The position numbers and the translations under genes were made by a program. From Myxococcus stipitatus DSM 14675 (lineage in GTDB: Bacteria > Myxococcota > Myxococcia > Myxococcales > Myxococcaceae): a stretch of DNA of 64,000 nt. The DNA lies in the NCBI RefSeq assembly GCF_000331735.1, contig NC_020126.1:2728001-2792000 (forward strand), given 5' to 3'. Shown piece after piece: positions 16,220 to 25,188 of this stretch. Position 1 is the stretch's first letter; each line of letters opens with the position of its first letter. Under the pieces are notes generated by a model. It saw nothing but the letters and a program-made list of their open reading frames with translations. It ran no database searches and was not told where the DNA came from.

Positions 16220-19200
16220 TCAAGCGTGTGTCGTGGGCGCCAGGCTCGAAATGACCTGGGTCAGTCGCTCGCGGCGGTCCGGACGGGCACGGGCGAGTTC
16301 CCCTCGGAGGATGGGCAGCGCGGCGTCCCCCATGACGAGCAATGCCTCCCTGGCCGCGCGCGCCACGGCATTGCGGCGGTCATGGAGCAGCGCGGCTATC
16401 TGTGCGACCGCGGGGAGGTGACCTCCAAAGGAGAGCGTCCGGATGGCCCGCACGACGTGCCCGGCCTCCGTGTCCCCGAGCAGGACACACGTCAGCTCCA
16501 GATACGTCTCCCGTGGCACCAGGTTCTTGAGCAGTCGGTGCGCTTGAATGCGTATCGAGGACTTCCGGTGCGTCAGGTGCTCCGTCAGCCGCTCGGCGAC
16601 GCGCGGCTTCTTCCGAACCACCATCCACTTCATCGCCGCCAGCTCCGGCTCCGGGACTTCCCAGGCCAGGGACTCCAGCTTCCTCTCGACGTCGCGCATC
16701 ACCTCCACCGTGAGGCTCTTCTCGAGAGAGGGGTCTTCCAACAGCAGCGGGGCGAGCATGTCGACGACCTCCGCCCGCAGCGTCGGCGAGGTGACTCGGG
16801 AGAGCAGTGCGATGCGCACCTCGGGGCCCTGTCGTTCCAGGCCCTGCTCCATCACCCCGATCGCCCAGGCGCCCTCCTTGCGGTTCGCCAACGCGAGGAG
16901 GCGCTCGCCCAGGCGGAAGGCATCGTCGCGGTTCCCCCAGGACGCAAGTCCACCGAGGACCTTCGACGCGAGCGCGCGATGCGCCTCGTCTTCGTCGACG
17001 ATGTTCAAGAGCGCGTCCTCCAGCGTCCGACTGTCGCGCCCCTGTGCGGAGGCTCCTCGCTGGAGCCACTCCAGGAAGTGCTTCCTGTCCAGGCCCCGTG
17101 CCCGGAGGAACAACGTCATCAACTCAGGTCCCAGCGCCAGGTCGCCCGAGAGGACCTGGAGCGCCGCGGTGTGTCCTTCGCGAAGCATCGGGAGGACGAA
17201 GGGCAGCACCCGAGTGGGGGGATACGAGCGGAGCACGGCCGCCGCTCGCTTCTCCGTCCGTCCCCGACCCAGTCGCCACACGTCGAGCAGGAGCAGGACC
17301 TGCGTCGGAAACAAACTCGGCTTCGGGCGGAGCCCCTCGAGCAGCTCCATCAGCGAATCCAGCCAGACCTCTCCCTCCACGCCTGCTTCCACCGCGGCGA
17401 GCCGCGCACGCAGGGTCTCCAGCTCCCTCCGGTCCATCGCGCTCGGAGGCACCCACCGGAGCGGCCGCGCTTCGCCAAGCGTGTCGAAGAGCGACTGGAG
17501 TCGAGGCAGTCCCCGCACCCGTGAGAGCTGTCTCGCGGCTTGTCGGCGGACGTCGATGGGGTCGTGGGTCAGCAGGTCCACGAGCAACGCCTCATCCTCT
17601 CCCGACACAGGCGTTTCGAGCGCCGTGAGCGCGGCGAGGGCAATCCCTCGCTCCGTGTGGCGCGCGAGCCGCCGCAGCGACGCACGGGCCGCTTCTGTTC
17701 CGAGGTCCGCCATCCACCGCGTGAGTGTCTCCACCTGGGAGGGCGTTCCTGTCTCGACGGCGGGAGCCAGCGCCGCGAGGAGCACGTCTTCCGGAACACG
17801 CGAGTCCCAGGCCCGGCGGACCTCTTCGAGCAGGTTCGCGTTCTGCTCACGCAGGGCGACGGCGAGGACCTGGAGCGGTGGCACCTCCCGGAGCGCGTGC
17901 GGCACGAAGAACCGCTGGACTGCGTACGAGCGGGCCTGCGTCAGGGCCTCCAGCAAGCGCGGGCCCGACAGCTCCTCCGCGAGCACGAGTCGCTCGGCTC
18001 CCCACTGCGCCAACGACTCCTCCGGGAGCGCCGAGGCCATTCGAGCCTCTTCGAGGGACGGCTCGGCCCTCTGCTCATACAGGGCCGTGAGGACCTGGTG
18101 AGGTTCGAGCCGGCCCTCCGCCCAGGCGCGTCGGAGCTCCGCGAGCACTCCCACCCGCTCGGTCTCGGACAGTCGTCCGGAGAGTGTCCGCAGCAGCGCG
18201 AGCGCCAGTCGCCGTGATGCGGAGTGCGTGCTGTCCAGCAGAGGGCGAAGCCTGTCGAGGTGCCGTCTCAGGACGGCCGCGCGAGCCTCCGTGAGACCCG
18301 AGCTCCCCAGTCCCGAGAGCAGCCGGGTCAGGTCCTCCGCCTCGGCTTCGAGCACGCCCATGTCCTGGGTGGACAGCACGTCATCCATCCACGCCAGGTC
18401 TTCGTCCAGGCGCCGCTCGCGGAGCAGTCTCGCCTGCTCGGGGTCCTCGGACGTGGAGGGCATCCGGTCCGACAGGCCATGGCGGCGCAGCAGCATCTCC
18501 AGCTCCGCGCGCGCTTCGAGCGAGAGCTCGAGGACTCCCCCGAGGACCGCGTCCTTCAGCACCGTCGCACTGGGCGCATCCCGACGCAGCAGGGCCACGA
18601 GCGTCCGAGGTGACAGCACTCCCGAGAGCGCCTCGCACAGCAGCGTCTGCTCACGGGGTTTGCTTGCGCGCGGGAGCGCATCCAGGAGGGTCGCCACGTA
18701 GCCTCGCGCGCAGGTGGCGCGGAGTGCGCGGACCAGGGACTCGCGCAGACCTGGGTTGTCGTGGCGGCGGACCCAGTCCAGCATCACCCCGATGGGCGGG
18801 GGCCAGCCGGGGCCCGCTTTGACGAGCGCCTCGGCGGCGGTCTTCTTGATGTTCATGTTGGGATGAGCGAGCCCCTCCGCGAGGACGGGCACTGCCCACT
18901 CCACCTTGAACTCCCCGAGCCCGCTCAGCGCTTGCCTCAGCCGATAGATGTCCTCCGCGCGCGCGAAAGGCACGAGCCAGGCGACGGTCCGCGCGTCTCC
19001 GGACTGCGCGAGGCACTCGAGCGTCAGCTTCTGCACCTGCACGCTGCCATGGCGCAGGAAGCGCCGCAGACGCCGCGCGAGCAACGGATGTGTCCGCCCG
19101 ACGAGCTGGCTCAACACCCGCTCGAGCTGTGCGTCACTCAGGTCTCGCTGCTGAAGTTGTTCGAGCAGACATTCCGTGACGAGCCGTGCGCCAGCGCCAT

Positions 19201-20926
19201 CCGCGGATTCGCGCGTGGGTATCGGGCGCATGCGGCCACTGGCATGGAGCCCGCGCCCCACCTGGACAATGGCCTGCTGTGCCGCGGCGCGGACCTGCTC
19301 ATCGGCGTCGAGCAAGAGCTGCCCCAGTGGTCGCAGCGTGCGCCGTCGGGACTCGCGGCCGAGCTGTCCAATGGCCTGGAGCCGCAAGGGATGCTGCGTC
19401 TGGAGCGCGAGGCGAGAGACCTCGGCGAAGGCGGCATCGTCATAGACGGGCTGGAGGCTCGCGAGCACCTCCTGGCCCATGCCACCGCCTTCGGGCACGG
19501 GCGCCGAGGTCTCCTCGAGCACCGCTGACAGCGCGAGTGCCTCGGCGCGCCATTCGGCGGAGGGCAGGCCCGGATGGGTGCGGAGGAACTCCGCGGTGCG
19601 CTCGCCGCCCACGTGACGAAGTGCCGCGAGGCAGGCCCAGGGCTCGGCGTCGAAACAGCCGAGGAGGTCCTCCTCGACGACCTCACGACCCTGGTGCCCG
19701 AGGGCCTCGATGAGCTCCGGCCGGACGGACTGTGCTTCAGGTCGGACGAGCAGCGAGCGGAGCAGGCCGAGGGCCTCGGGGCCGTCCATCTCCCTCAGGA
19801 GCGAGAGGTGGCGGGAGAACTCCGGGCTCGAGACCGACAGTGTCTCCAGCGAGTCGACGTACTCACGCTGCCGGGGGCTCAGCACCTCCGCGATGAGGGC
19901 AGGGGAGACCGTCGGACTGGAGACGAACAGCTCGCACACACCGGGGACGTCGTCAGGCTCGCAGCGGACACCCCTGCGATAGAGCGTCTGGAGCACCTCT
20001 GCGCCTGTGGGCCCGAAGAAGAGCGGGTCTTCGCGGCAGAGGTGCAGCGCCAAGGACAGCTCGCTGGGGCCCGCGAAGGGGGCCATCAGCGCCAGGGCCT
20101 CGCGTCGGACAGGGTTCGAGTGTCGTGGGTCCTCGAGCACGCGCCGCAGCGCCCCGGCGTCTCCTCGACGTGCGAGGACTCGCAGCGATGCGAGGACAAG
20201 TCGCTCCGAGCGACCTGCTGGCAACGGAGGCGAGCGGAGGGCTGCGACGTGCTCGGACCGGGTGGCCCAGGGCTCGGCGAGCAGCTCCAGGGCCCGCAGC
20301 GCCACGCGCTCATCCGTGGCGTCCATCGCGCGGACGCTCAGCTCCAAGGCCTGCGTCAAGGTCACGAGCCCCAGCTCGAGCGCATGGCCCAGATGGCGAA
20401 GTCCCTCGAGCTGGATTTCGGGGGCCCCGTGGGCGCACAGCGCGTCGACGAGGGCTTCCGCGTCGGAGGCCTCGGCGGGAGAGAGTCGCTGGACTGCGCG
20501 CAGCAGCCGGCCTCCCATCGGCAAGGCGGTCAGCTTCGCGGGCTCACGGAGGAGGTCCGTGATGAGCCAGGCGACCTCGGCCTCGACGGAGAGGGGACCC
20601 CCTCCGTTCGTCAGGGACACCAGGCTCGTCAGGGGAAGTGCTGGCGGAATCAGGCGGGCCAGCTCTGCCAGGAGGACCTGTGTCTCGGGTGTGCACGCGC
20701 CGAGGGCCTTGGGCAGCGCTTCCAGGAGGACCTCAGGCGTGTCACCGCCCTCCAGTCGCTCCATGCGCTGCTTCAGATGCAGCAGGGCCGCGTGGACCTC
20801 TCCGGGCTCGGACGCGGCGAGCAGGGCACGGAGCTCCTCGGGCGCGAGCCGTTCGGTGCGGAGGCGCTGGGTGAGGAGGGTGCGGAGGTTGCGCGAGGTG
20901 AGCTCGACGGGATGATGCGGAGACAT
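16220..20926 (-). CDS. Giant HEAT-repeat protein
   Basis: 1568 residues, no signal peptide, so cytoplasmic. Nearly the whole length is amphipathic helix pairs of 30-40 residues with Leu/Ala cores. Typical HEAT units include D-A-D-E-Q-V-R-A-A-A-Q-Q-A-I (about 540) and H-P-N-M-N-I-K-K-T-A-A-E-A-L-V-K-A-G (about 695), ending in R-N-A-V-A-R-A-A-R-E-A-L-L-V-M-G-D near 1530. HEAT solenoids are protein-binding scaffolds; no catalytic domain is seen. It is divergent from the small membrane protein at 21017 and probably heads an operon with the ParB-like gene. Scaffolding of a large assembly is an inference; the partner is unknown. Confidence 0.85.
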   Translation of the reverse strand: MSPHHPVELTSRNLRTLLTQRLRTERLAPEELRALLAASEPGEVHAALLHLKQRMERLEGGDTPEVLLEALPKALGACTPETQVLLAELARLIPPALPLTSLVSLTNGGGPLSVEAEVAWLITDLLREPAKLTALPMGGRLLRAVQRLSPAEASDAEALVDALCAHGAPEIQLEGLRHLGHALELGLVTLTQALELSVRAMDATDERVALRALELLAEPWATRSEHVAALRSPPLPAGRSERLVLASLRVLARRGDAGALRRVLEDPRHSNPVRREALALMAPFAGPSELSLALHLCREDPLFFGPTGAEVLQTLYRRGVRCEPDDVPGVCELFVSSPTVSPALIAEVLSPRQREYVDSLETLSVSSPEFSRHLSLLREMDGPEALGLLRSLLVRPEAQSVRPELIEALGHQGREVVEEDLLGCFDAEPWACLAALRHVGGERTAEFLRTHPGLPSAEWRAEALALSAVLEETSAPVPEGGGMGQEVLASLQPVYDDAAFAEVSRLALQTQHPLRLQAIGQLGRESRRRTLRPLGQLLLDADEQVRAAAQQAIVQVGRGLHASGRMRPIPTRESADGAGARLVTECLLEQLQQRDLSDAQLERVLSQLVGRTHPLLARRLRRFLRHGSVQVQKLTLECLAQSGDARTVAWLVPFARAEDIYRLRQALSGLGEFKVEWAVPVLAEGLAHPNMNIKKTAAEALVKAGPGWPPPIGVMLDWVRRHDNPGLRESLVRALRATCARGYVATLLDALPRASKPREQTLLCEALSGVLSPRTLVALLRRDAPSATVLKDAVLGGVLELSLEARAELEMLLRRHGLSDRMPSTSEDPEQARLLRERRLDEDLAWMDDVLSTQDMGVLEAEAEDLTRLLSGLGSSGLTEARAAVLRRHLDRLRPLLDSTHSASRRLALALLRTLSGRLSETERVGVLAELRRAWAEGRLEPHQVLTALYEQRAEPSLEEARMASALPEESLAQWGAERLVLAEELSGPRLLEALTQARSYAVQRFFVPHALREVPPLQVLAVALREQNANLLEEVRRAWDSRVPEDVLLAALAPAVETGTPSQVETLTRWMADLGTEAARASLRRLARHTERGIALAALTALETPVSGEDEALLVDLLTHDPIDVRRQAARQLSRVRGLPRLQSLFDTLGEARPLRWVPPSAMDRRELETLRARLAAVEAGVEGEVWLDSLMELLEGLRPKPSLFPTQVLLLLDVWRLGRGRTEKRAAAVLRSYPPTRVLPFVLPMLREGHTAALQVLSGDLALGPELMTLFLRARGLDRKHFLEWLQRGASAQGRDSRTLEDALLNIVDEDEAHRALASKVLGGLASWGNRDDAFRLGERLLALANRKEGAWAIGVMEQGLERQGPEVRIALLSRVTSPTLRAEVVDMLAPLLLEDPSLEKSLTVEVMRDVERKLESLAWEVPEPELAAMKWMVVRKKPRVAERLTEHLTHRKSSIRIQAHRLLKNLVPRETYLELTCVLLGDTEAGHVVRAIRTLSFGGHLPAVAQIAALLHDRRNAVARAAREALLVMGDAALPILRGELARARPDRRERLTQVISSLAPTTHA

Positions 20927-21016
20927 GGCGCCGTTATAGGCGACCCCGGGAGCGACGCGCGCGACGTCGAGGTGCGGCGACTGTGAGTGTCTCCACGCCG
21001 CGTGTAGGCTGCGTCG

Positions 21017-21397
21017 ATGGACATCACCCTCGCCGTCGTCGGCTTCACGCTCTTGATGGCCACCTTCCTGGGACTCGTGTTCTTCGGAATCTCGGCCTCA
21101 CAGAAGAAGGCCTACGAGCGTGTTCGGCTCGAGGGACAGCGCTATGTCGCTGTCATCAAGGAGCTCCATCCGATGCGAGGCGACAGGGGCCATGTGGCGC
21201 TCCTGCTGAAGCTCGAGACGCCCTCCGGGCCCGTGGGGAAGCGCCTCATCGTGCCCCTCGAGGGCGCGGTGACCTGGGACTTCCTCATGACGGCGCGCGT
21301 GACGGAGCGGCCGGTGGCCGTCCACTGCCTCCTGTCGCCGATTGTCGAAGAGGCTGTCACTCAGTTCGGCTTCGTCCTCGAAGGCACTCCGGGATGA
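21017..21397 (+). CDS. Small membrane-anchored hypothetical protein
   Basis: 126 residues. Residues about 4-26 form one hydrophobic helix, followed by Q-K-K-A-Y-E-R and an approximately 90-residue beta-rich domain on one side of the membrane. Its plan resembles the protein at 56580-56930 (one N-terminal helix plus a small beta domain containing a conserved L-x-L-x-[TI]-P/R pattern). There is no clear ribosome site before the ATG. Function unknown. Confidence 0.65.
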   Translation: MDITLAVVGFTLLMATFLGLVFFGISASQKKAYERVRLEGQRYVAVIKELHPMRGDRGHVALLLKLETPSGPVGKRLIVPLEGAVTWDFLMTARVTERPVAVHCLLSPIVEEAVTQFGFVLEGTPG

Positions 21398-21418
21398 GCT
21401 CGGGTCCCACGGCCCCGC

Positions 21419-22333
21419 TCAGGCGTTGACGGTCGCGCGCAGGGCCGTGAGGAACTGCCGGACGACGGGGGCGTCTGTCCTCCCGTCGTAGACGAACTCG
21501 ACGTCGAAGCGGTCCGCGAGCTCGTCGAGCGCGACCAGTCGCACGGTGCGAGGGCAGGTGGGGGCCGTGCTCTCCGGGACGAAGGCGTAGCCCATCCCCG
21601 CCGCGACGAGTCCGATGAGCGTCGGAATGTCGCTGCCGACCTGGGCGATGTGTGGCGTGAAGCCGACTCGCCGGCACTGCTCGAGCAGGAACCGGTGATG
21701 CGCCGCGGACCGGAGCGGGTCGAACCAGATGAACGGCGCGTCCGCGAGCTCGGTCAGTCGACGCGGGGCGCGGAAGCGCTTGCCGGGCGAGGCCAGCATG
21801 GCGAGCACGAACCGGTCTCGCCGCAGCCGAACGCCCGACAGATGCGGCGCCACGTCCTGCCTCCACGCCATGATGCCGCCGTCGAGCTCTCCCCTCATGA
21901 TGGCCGCCGCCTGGTCGGCCGAGAGCATGGGAGCGATGGACAACATGACGTCCGGGCAGGTCGTCCGGAACGCCTTGAGCAGGGTCGACACCACCGGCAG
22001 GGGGAAGTAGTTCGGCAGCACGCCGAGCCGCAGCTCCCCCAACTGGCCCTCCGCGCTGCGCAGCGCACGCTCGTGGCTGTCCTGGAGCTCCTGGAGGAGG
22101 CGGGTCGCGTCCCGCAGGAAGCTCGCCCCGGCCGCCGTGAGCGAGATGCCCGTCGAGCGGCGGACGAGGAGCGGGGTGCCGACTGCTTCCTCCAGCTCGC
22201 GAATCTGCCGGGACAGCGCGGGCTGCACGATGCCGATGGCTCGGGCACCGGCCACCATGCTGCCCGCCTCCGCGACCGCGACGAAGTAGCGCAGATGTCG
22301 AAGCTCGACCCGCCGCATGCTGGAGCTGTCCAT
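21419..22333 (-). CDS. LysR-family regulator of the adjacent PLP dehydratase
   Basis: 304 residues from the ATG at 22333 (ATG 22318 is the alternative). A longer in-frame start at 22450 would run into the divergent gene. E-L-R-H-L-R-Y-F-V-A-V-A-E and I-V-Q-P-A-L-S-R-Q-I-R-E-L-E are the LysR winged-helix hallmarks in the first 60 residues, and the remainder is a periplasmic-binding-like effector domain. It is transcribed divergently from the serine/threonine dehydratase-like gene, the usual LysR target layout, and probably controls it in response to an amino acid. Confidence 0.9.
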   Translation of the reverse strand: MDSSSMRRVELRHLRYFVAVAEAGSMVAGARAIGIVQPALSRQIRELEEAVGTPLLVRRSTGISLTAAGASFLRDATRLLQELQDSHERALRSAEGQLGELRLGVLPNYFPLPVVSTLLKAFRTTCPDVMLSIAPMLSADQAAAIMRGELDGGIMAWRQDVAPHLSGVRLRRDRFVLAMLASPGKRFRAPRRLTELADAPFIWFDPLRSAAHHRFLLEQCRRVGFTPHIAQVGSDIPTLIGLVAAGMGYAFVPESTAPTCPRTVRLVALDELADRFDVEFVYDGRTDAPVVRQFLTALRATVNA

Positions 22334-22443
22334 TCCACCGATATACCTGGGAGGCATGGCCGGAGGCACTGGAGAGTATTGGGAAGCATGGGCCGCGAGC
22401 TCTAGGTTGGCCGGCGCCACTCGAACCGCCGGTGCCTCTCCGC

Positions 22444-23364
22444 ATGCCACTCCACATCCAGACGCCCTACATCCGCTCGCGAGCCGCGTCCCTTCGGCTC
22501 GGCAAAGACGTCTTCTTGAAGCTCGATGCGTTGCAGCCGTCGGGCTCGTTCAAGCTCCGTGGGATAGGTGCGGTCTGCGAGGCGAGGCAGGCCGCGGGGG
22601 CCCGTCGCTTCGTGTCGTCCTCGAGCGGCAACGCGGGCATCGCGGTGGCCTACTCGGGCCGGGAGCTCGGCGTCCCCGTGCTCGTCGTGGTCCCCGAGAG
22701 CTCGTCCGCGCGCGCACGTGACCGGATTCGTTTCGAGGGCGCGGAGTTGGCGGTCCACGGCGCATCGTGGGCGGAGGCGAACGCGTACGCGCAATCCGTG
22801 ATGGGCGCGAACGATGCGTTCGTTCACCCCTTCGACGACCCGGGCCTGTGGCCGGGCCACGCGACGATGGTCGACGAGATGGCGGCGACAGGACCGAAGC
22901 CCGATGCGGTCGTGGTGGCGGTCGGCGGTGGTGGGTTGCTGTGCGGCGTGCTCGAAGGGCTGGCTCGCAACGGTTGGGGCGATGTGCCCGTCGTGGCCAC
23001 GGAGACCGAAGGGGCGGACTGCTATGCGCGCTCGCTCCAAGCGGGGCGGCCCATCGAGCTGCCCGCGATCACGAGCATCGCCACGTCGCTCGGTGCGAAG
23101 CGGCCGTCCAGCGCGGCCGTCGAGTGGGCGACGCGCCACTCCATCGAACCTGTCGTCGTGTCCGATGCGGCGGCGGTGGCGGCCTGCCTGCGGTTCCTCG
23201 ATGAGCACCAGCTGCTCGTGGAGCCCTCGTGCGGGAGCGCGCTGGCCGCGCTCGAGACGGCATCGCCGGTGCTTGCCGCCGCCTCACGCATCGCCGTGAT
23301 TGTCTGCGGCGGCGTCACGGCGACGGTGGAGGCCCTGCAGGACTTCCATCGCCGGGAGGGATGA
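22444..23364 (+). CDS. PLP-dependent serine/threonine dehydratase-like enzyme
   Basis: 306 residues from ATG 22444 (GTG 22432 possible). S-G-S-F-K37-L-R-G carries the Schiff-base lysine. S-S-S-G-N-A-G near 58-64 binds the substrate carboxylate, and V-G-G-G-G-L-L-C-G near 160 is the PLP phosphate loop. A C-terminal C-G-G as in serine dehydratases (about 285) interacts with the pyridine nitrogen. This is the fold-type II, short serine-dehydratase form without an ACT regulatory domain. The expected reaction is L-serine or L-threonine to a 2-oxoacid plus ammonia; a diamino or hydroxy-aspartate substrate cannot be excluded. Confidence 0.88.
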   Translation: MPLHIQTPYIRSRAASLRLGKDVFLKLDALQPSGSFKLRGIGAVCEARQAAGARRFVSSSSGNAGIAVAYSGRELGVPVLVVVPESSSARARDRIRFEGAELAVHGASWAEANAYAQSVMGANDAFVHPFDDPGLWPGHATMVDEMAATGPKPDAVVVAVGGGGLLCGVLEGLARNGWGDVPVVATETEGADCYARSLQAGRPIELPAITSIATSLGAKRPSSAAVEWATRHSIEPVVVSDAAAVAACLRFLDEHQLLVEPSCGSALAALETASPVLAAASRIAVIVCGGVTATVEALQDFHRREG

Positions 23365-23469
23365 GCCCGCCCCCTGGCAGGGGCCTCGGCGAGAGTCACT
23401 TCCTCGCGAAGGCCCCAGGACCTGCTCCCGCACGGTGAAGGGCTCGGTGCCGGCTTCTCCGCATCAGGG

Positions 23470-23590
23470 CCAGCAGTCGGCCGCGTTGCTGTCGCTGCAC
23501 AGCCGTCACCGTCCCGGTCCTCGTACCAGGACAACCGCTGGAAGACGCCTGCGCGCGTGTCGTCGCAGTCATCCGGCGGGGGGCCAGATA
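23470..23590 (-). pseudogene. Fragment of a MopE-like metal-binding-motif protein
   Basis: One minus-strand frame reads P-P-D-D-C-D-D-T-R-A-G-V-F followed by W-Y-E-D-R-D-G-D-G. That is the D-C-D-D and D-x-D-G-D-G calcium-binding pattern of MopE/thrombospondin-3-like repeats common in myxobacterial surface proteins. There is no start, the frame is lost after D-G-D-G, and the piece lies between the dehydratase stop and the exporter stop. It is a decayed remnant of a longer gene. Confidence 0.5.
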
Positions 23591-23613
23591 CGTCCCCTGC
23601 ACCAGGACATGAC

Positions 23614-25077
23614 TCACTCCGGCAATCGCCGAGGGAGCCAGCGCCAGGAGAGGATTCCGAGCAGGAGCATCATCGTCCCGCCGATGCCCGCGGCGACATG
23701 CAGGCCCGTGAGGAACGCCTGTCTGGCTTGGAGCGCGAGCTCCGGTGTCAGGCTGGCGTGCGCCAGGGTTTCATTCAGGGTCCCCGCGACGCCCGGGCCG
23801 TAGAGCCGGAAGCAGATGGCCGCGACCGAGCCGAGCAGCGAGATTCCCAGGGCGTTGCCCAGCTCATTGCTTGTCTCCGCGATGGCCCCCGCTGCCCCCG
23901 CGCGCTCGACGGGAACCGCGGACACAGCGATCTCGGCGACCAGGCTGAATGAGAGCCCATAGCCGAGGCCCGCGACCACACTCGAGGCGATGAAGACAGT
24001 CGCCCCCGCGTCGAGGCCCGTGAACAGGAGCAGGAGGACGCCTCCTCCAATCAAGAAGTGGGTCGCGACCAGCGCCGCCTTCCGGCCGATGCGCTCCACC
24101 AGCCGGCTGGTCCAGACGCACGCCGCGGTGAGGACGACGGCCCCGGGCAGGGTCAGCATCGCCGCGGTGAACACAGGTCGGTCGAGCACGGATTGCAGAT
24201 AGCTGCCCATGAGGTAGCCCGTGGCGGACCAGACGACGAGCGACAGCAGCCCGGTGAGGATGGCGATGGAGAAGACCGGGTCTCGGAAGAGGCCCAGGTC
24301 CAGCAGCGGGTGCTCGAGCCGTGTCTGCCTCATCACGAACAGGACCAGCGCGGTGAGGCCCACTCCGCCCACCCCCAACTGGCTGCCACCCAGTCCATAC
24401 GCGGCGGCTGTCTTCACCGACCAGGTGAAGAGGAGGATGCCCACGAAGGACAGGAGCAGGCTCGGCACGTCGATGCGGCCGTGGTTCGTCGAGCGCGCGT
24501 CCCGGAGGAAGACAGGCGCCGCCAGCAGGAAGGCGAGGACCACGGGCACGTTGATGAGGAACACCACGCCCCAGTCGAAGGACTGGAGCAACATCCCGCC
24601 CAGCACCGGTCCGATGGCGAACCCCGCGGCGAACGTGGCGGCGAAGATGCTGATGGCCTGTGCCCGCTCGCGCGCGTCGGGGAACATCGCGCTGATGATG
24701 GCGAGCCCCGAAGGCAGCAGCGTGGCGCCACCCAAGCCCATCAGCGCCCGGCTGGCGATGAGCACCTCGGGCGTGGAGGAGAAGGCCGCGCCCAGGGAGC
24801 CGAGGCCGAAGATGCTCGCGCCCACCCGGATGAGCAGCAGCCGCCCGTAGCGGTCACCGATGTTGCCGAAGGTGACCAGCAGCGAGCCGACGACGAAGCC
24901 ATAGATGTCGAGAATCCAGAGCGACTGGTCCGCGCTCGGCGTGAGCGCGGAGGTGATGCGCGGCATGGCGAGGTAGAGCACCGAGCCATCCATCGCGACG
25001 AGGAGCACGAGGCTCAGGACGGTGAACAGGCCAAACCACGGCCGGAGGCGTGACGGTTCGACGACAGCGGTTGTCAT
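23614..25077 (-). CDS. DHA2-type MFS drug exporter
   Basis: 487 residues with about 14 hydrophobic helices, as in EmrB/QacA. V-A-M-D-G-S-V-L-Y-L-A-M-P in helix 1 holds the family's Asp, and G-N-I-G-D-R-Y-G-R in the 2-3 loop is MFS motif A. R-A-L-M-G-L-G-G-A follows in helix 4, and G-P-V-L-G-G in helix 5 is motif C of antiporters. It expels drugs or toxic metabolites using the proton gradient. It is divergent from the TetR gene at 25189, with a long palindrome in the shared promoter, so repression relieved by ligand is expected. Confidence 0.9.
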   Translation of the reverse strand: MTTAVVEPSRLRPWFGLFTVLSLVLLVAMDGSVLYLAMPRITSALTPSADQSLWILDIYGFVVGSLLVTFGNIGDRYGRLLLIRVGASIFGLGSLGAAFSSTPEVLIASRALMGLGGATLLPSGLAIISAMFPDARERAQAISIFAATFAAGFAIGPVLGGMLLQSFDWGVVFLINVPVVLAFLLAAPVFLRDARSTNHGRIDVPSLLLSFVGILLFTWSVKTAAAYGLGGSQLGVGGVGLTALVLFVMRQTRLEHPLLDLGLFRDPVFSIAILTGLLSLVVWSATGYLMGSYLQSVLDRPVFTAAMLTLPGAVVLTAACVWTSRLVERIGRKAALVATHFLIGGGVLLLLFTGLDAGATVFIASSVVAGLGYGLSFSLVAEIAVSAVPVERAGAAGAIAETSNELGNALGISLLGSVAAICFRLYGPGVAGTLNETLAHASLTPELALQARQAFLTGLHVAAGIGGTMMLLLGILSWRWLPRRLPE

Positions 25078-25149
25078 GGGCGGAGGTCCCTGGGCGCAAG
25101 TCCGCCTTCCCGCCTGGGTCGCCCCCGCGGATTGAAGTCCGGCTCGCGC

Positions 25150-25188
25150 TGCTATATACTAAAGGTAAGTTACTTTTGGTATATAGCA
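25150..25188. promoter_or_regulatory. 39-bp near-perfect palindrome, TetR operator
   Basis: TGCTATATAC opens and GGTATATAGCA closes a symmetric element centred on 25169. By base-by-base check 17 of 19 paired positions are complementary. It ends directly against the TetR start codon and contains TATACT at 25155-25160, which can act as the -10. Bound repressor would therefore block both the TetR and exporter promoters. Confidence 0.85.
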
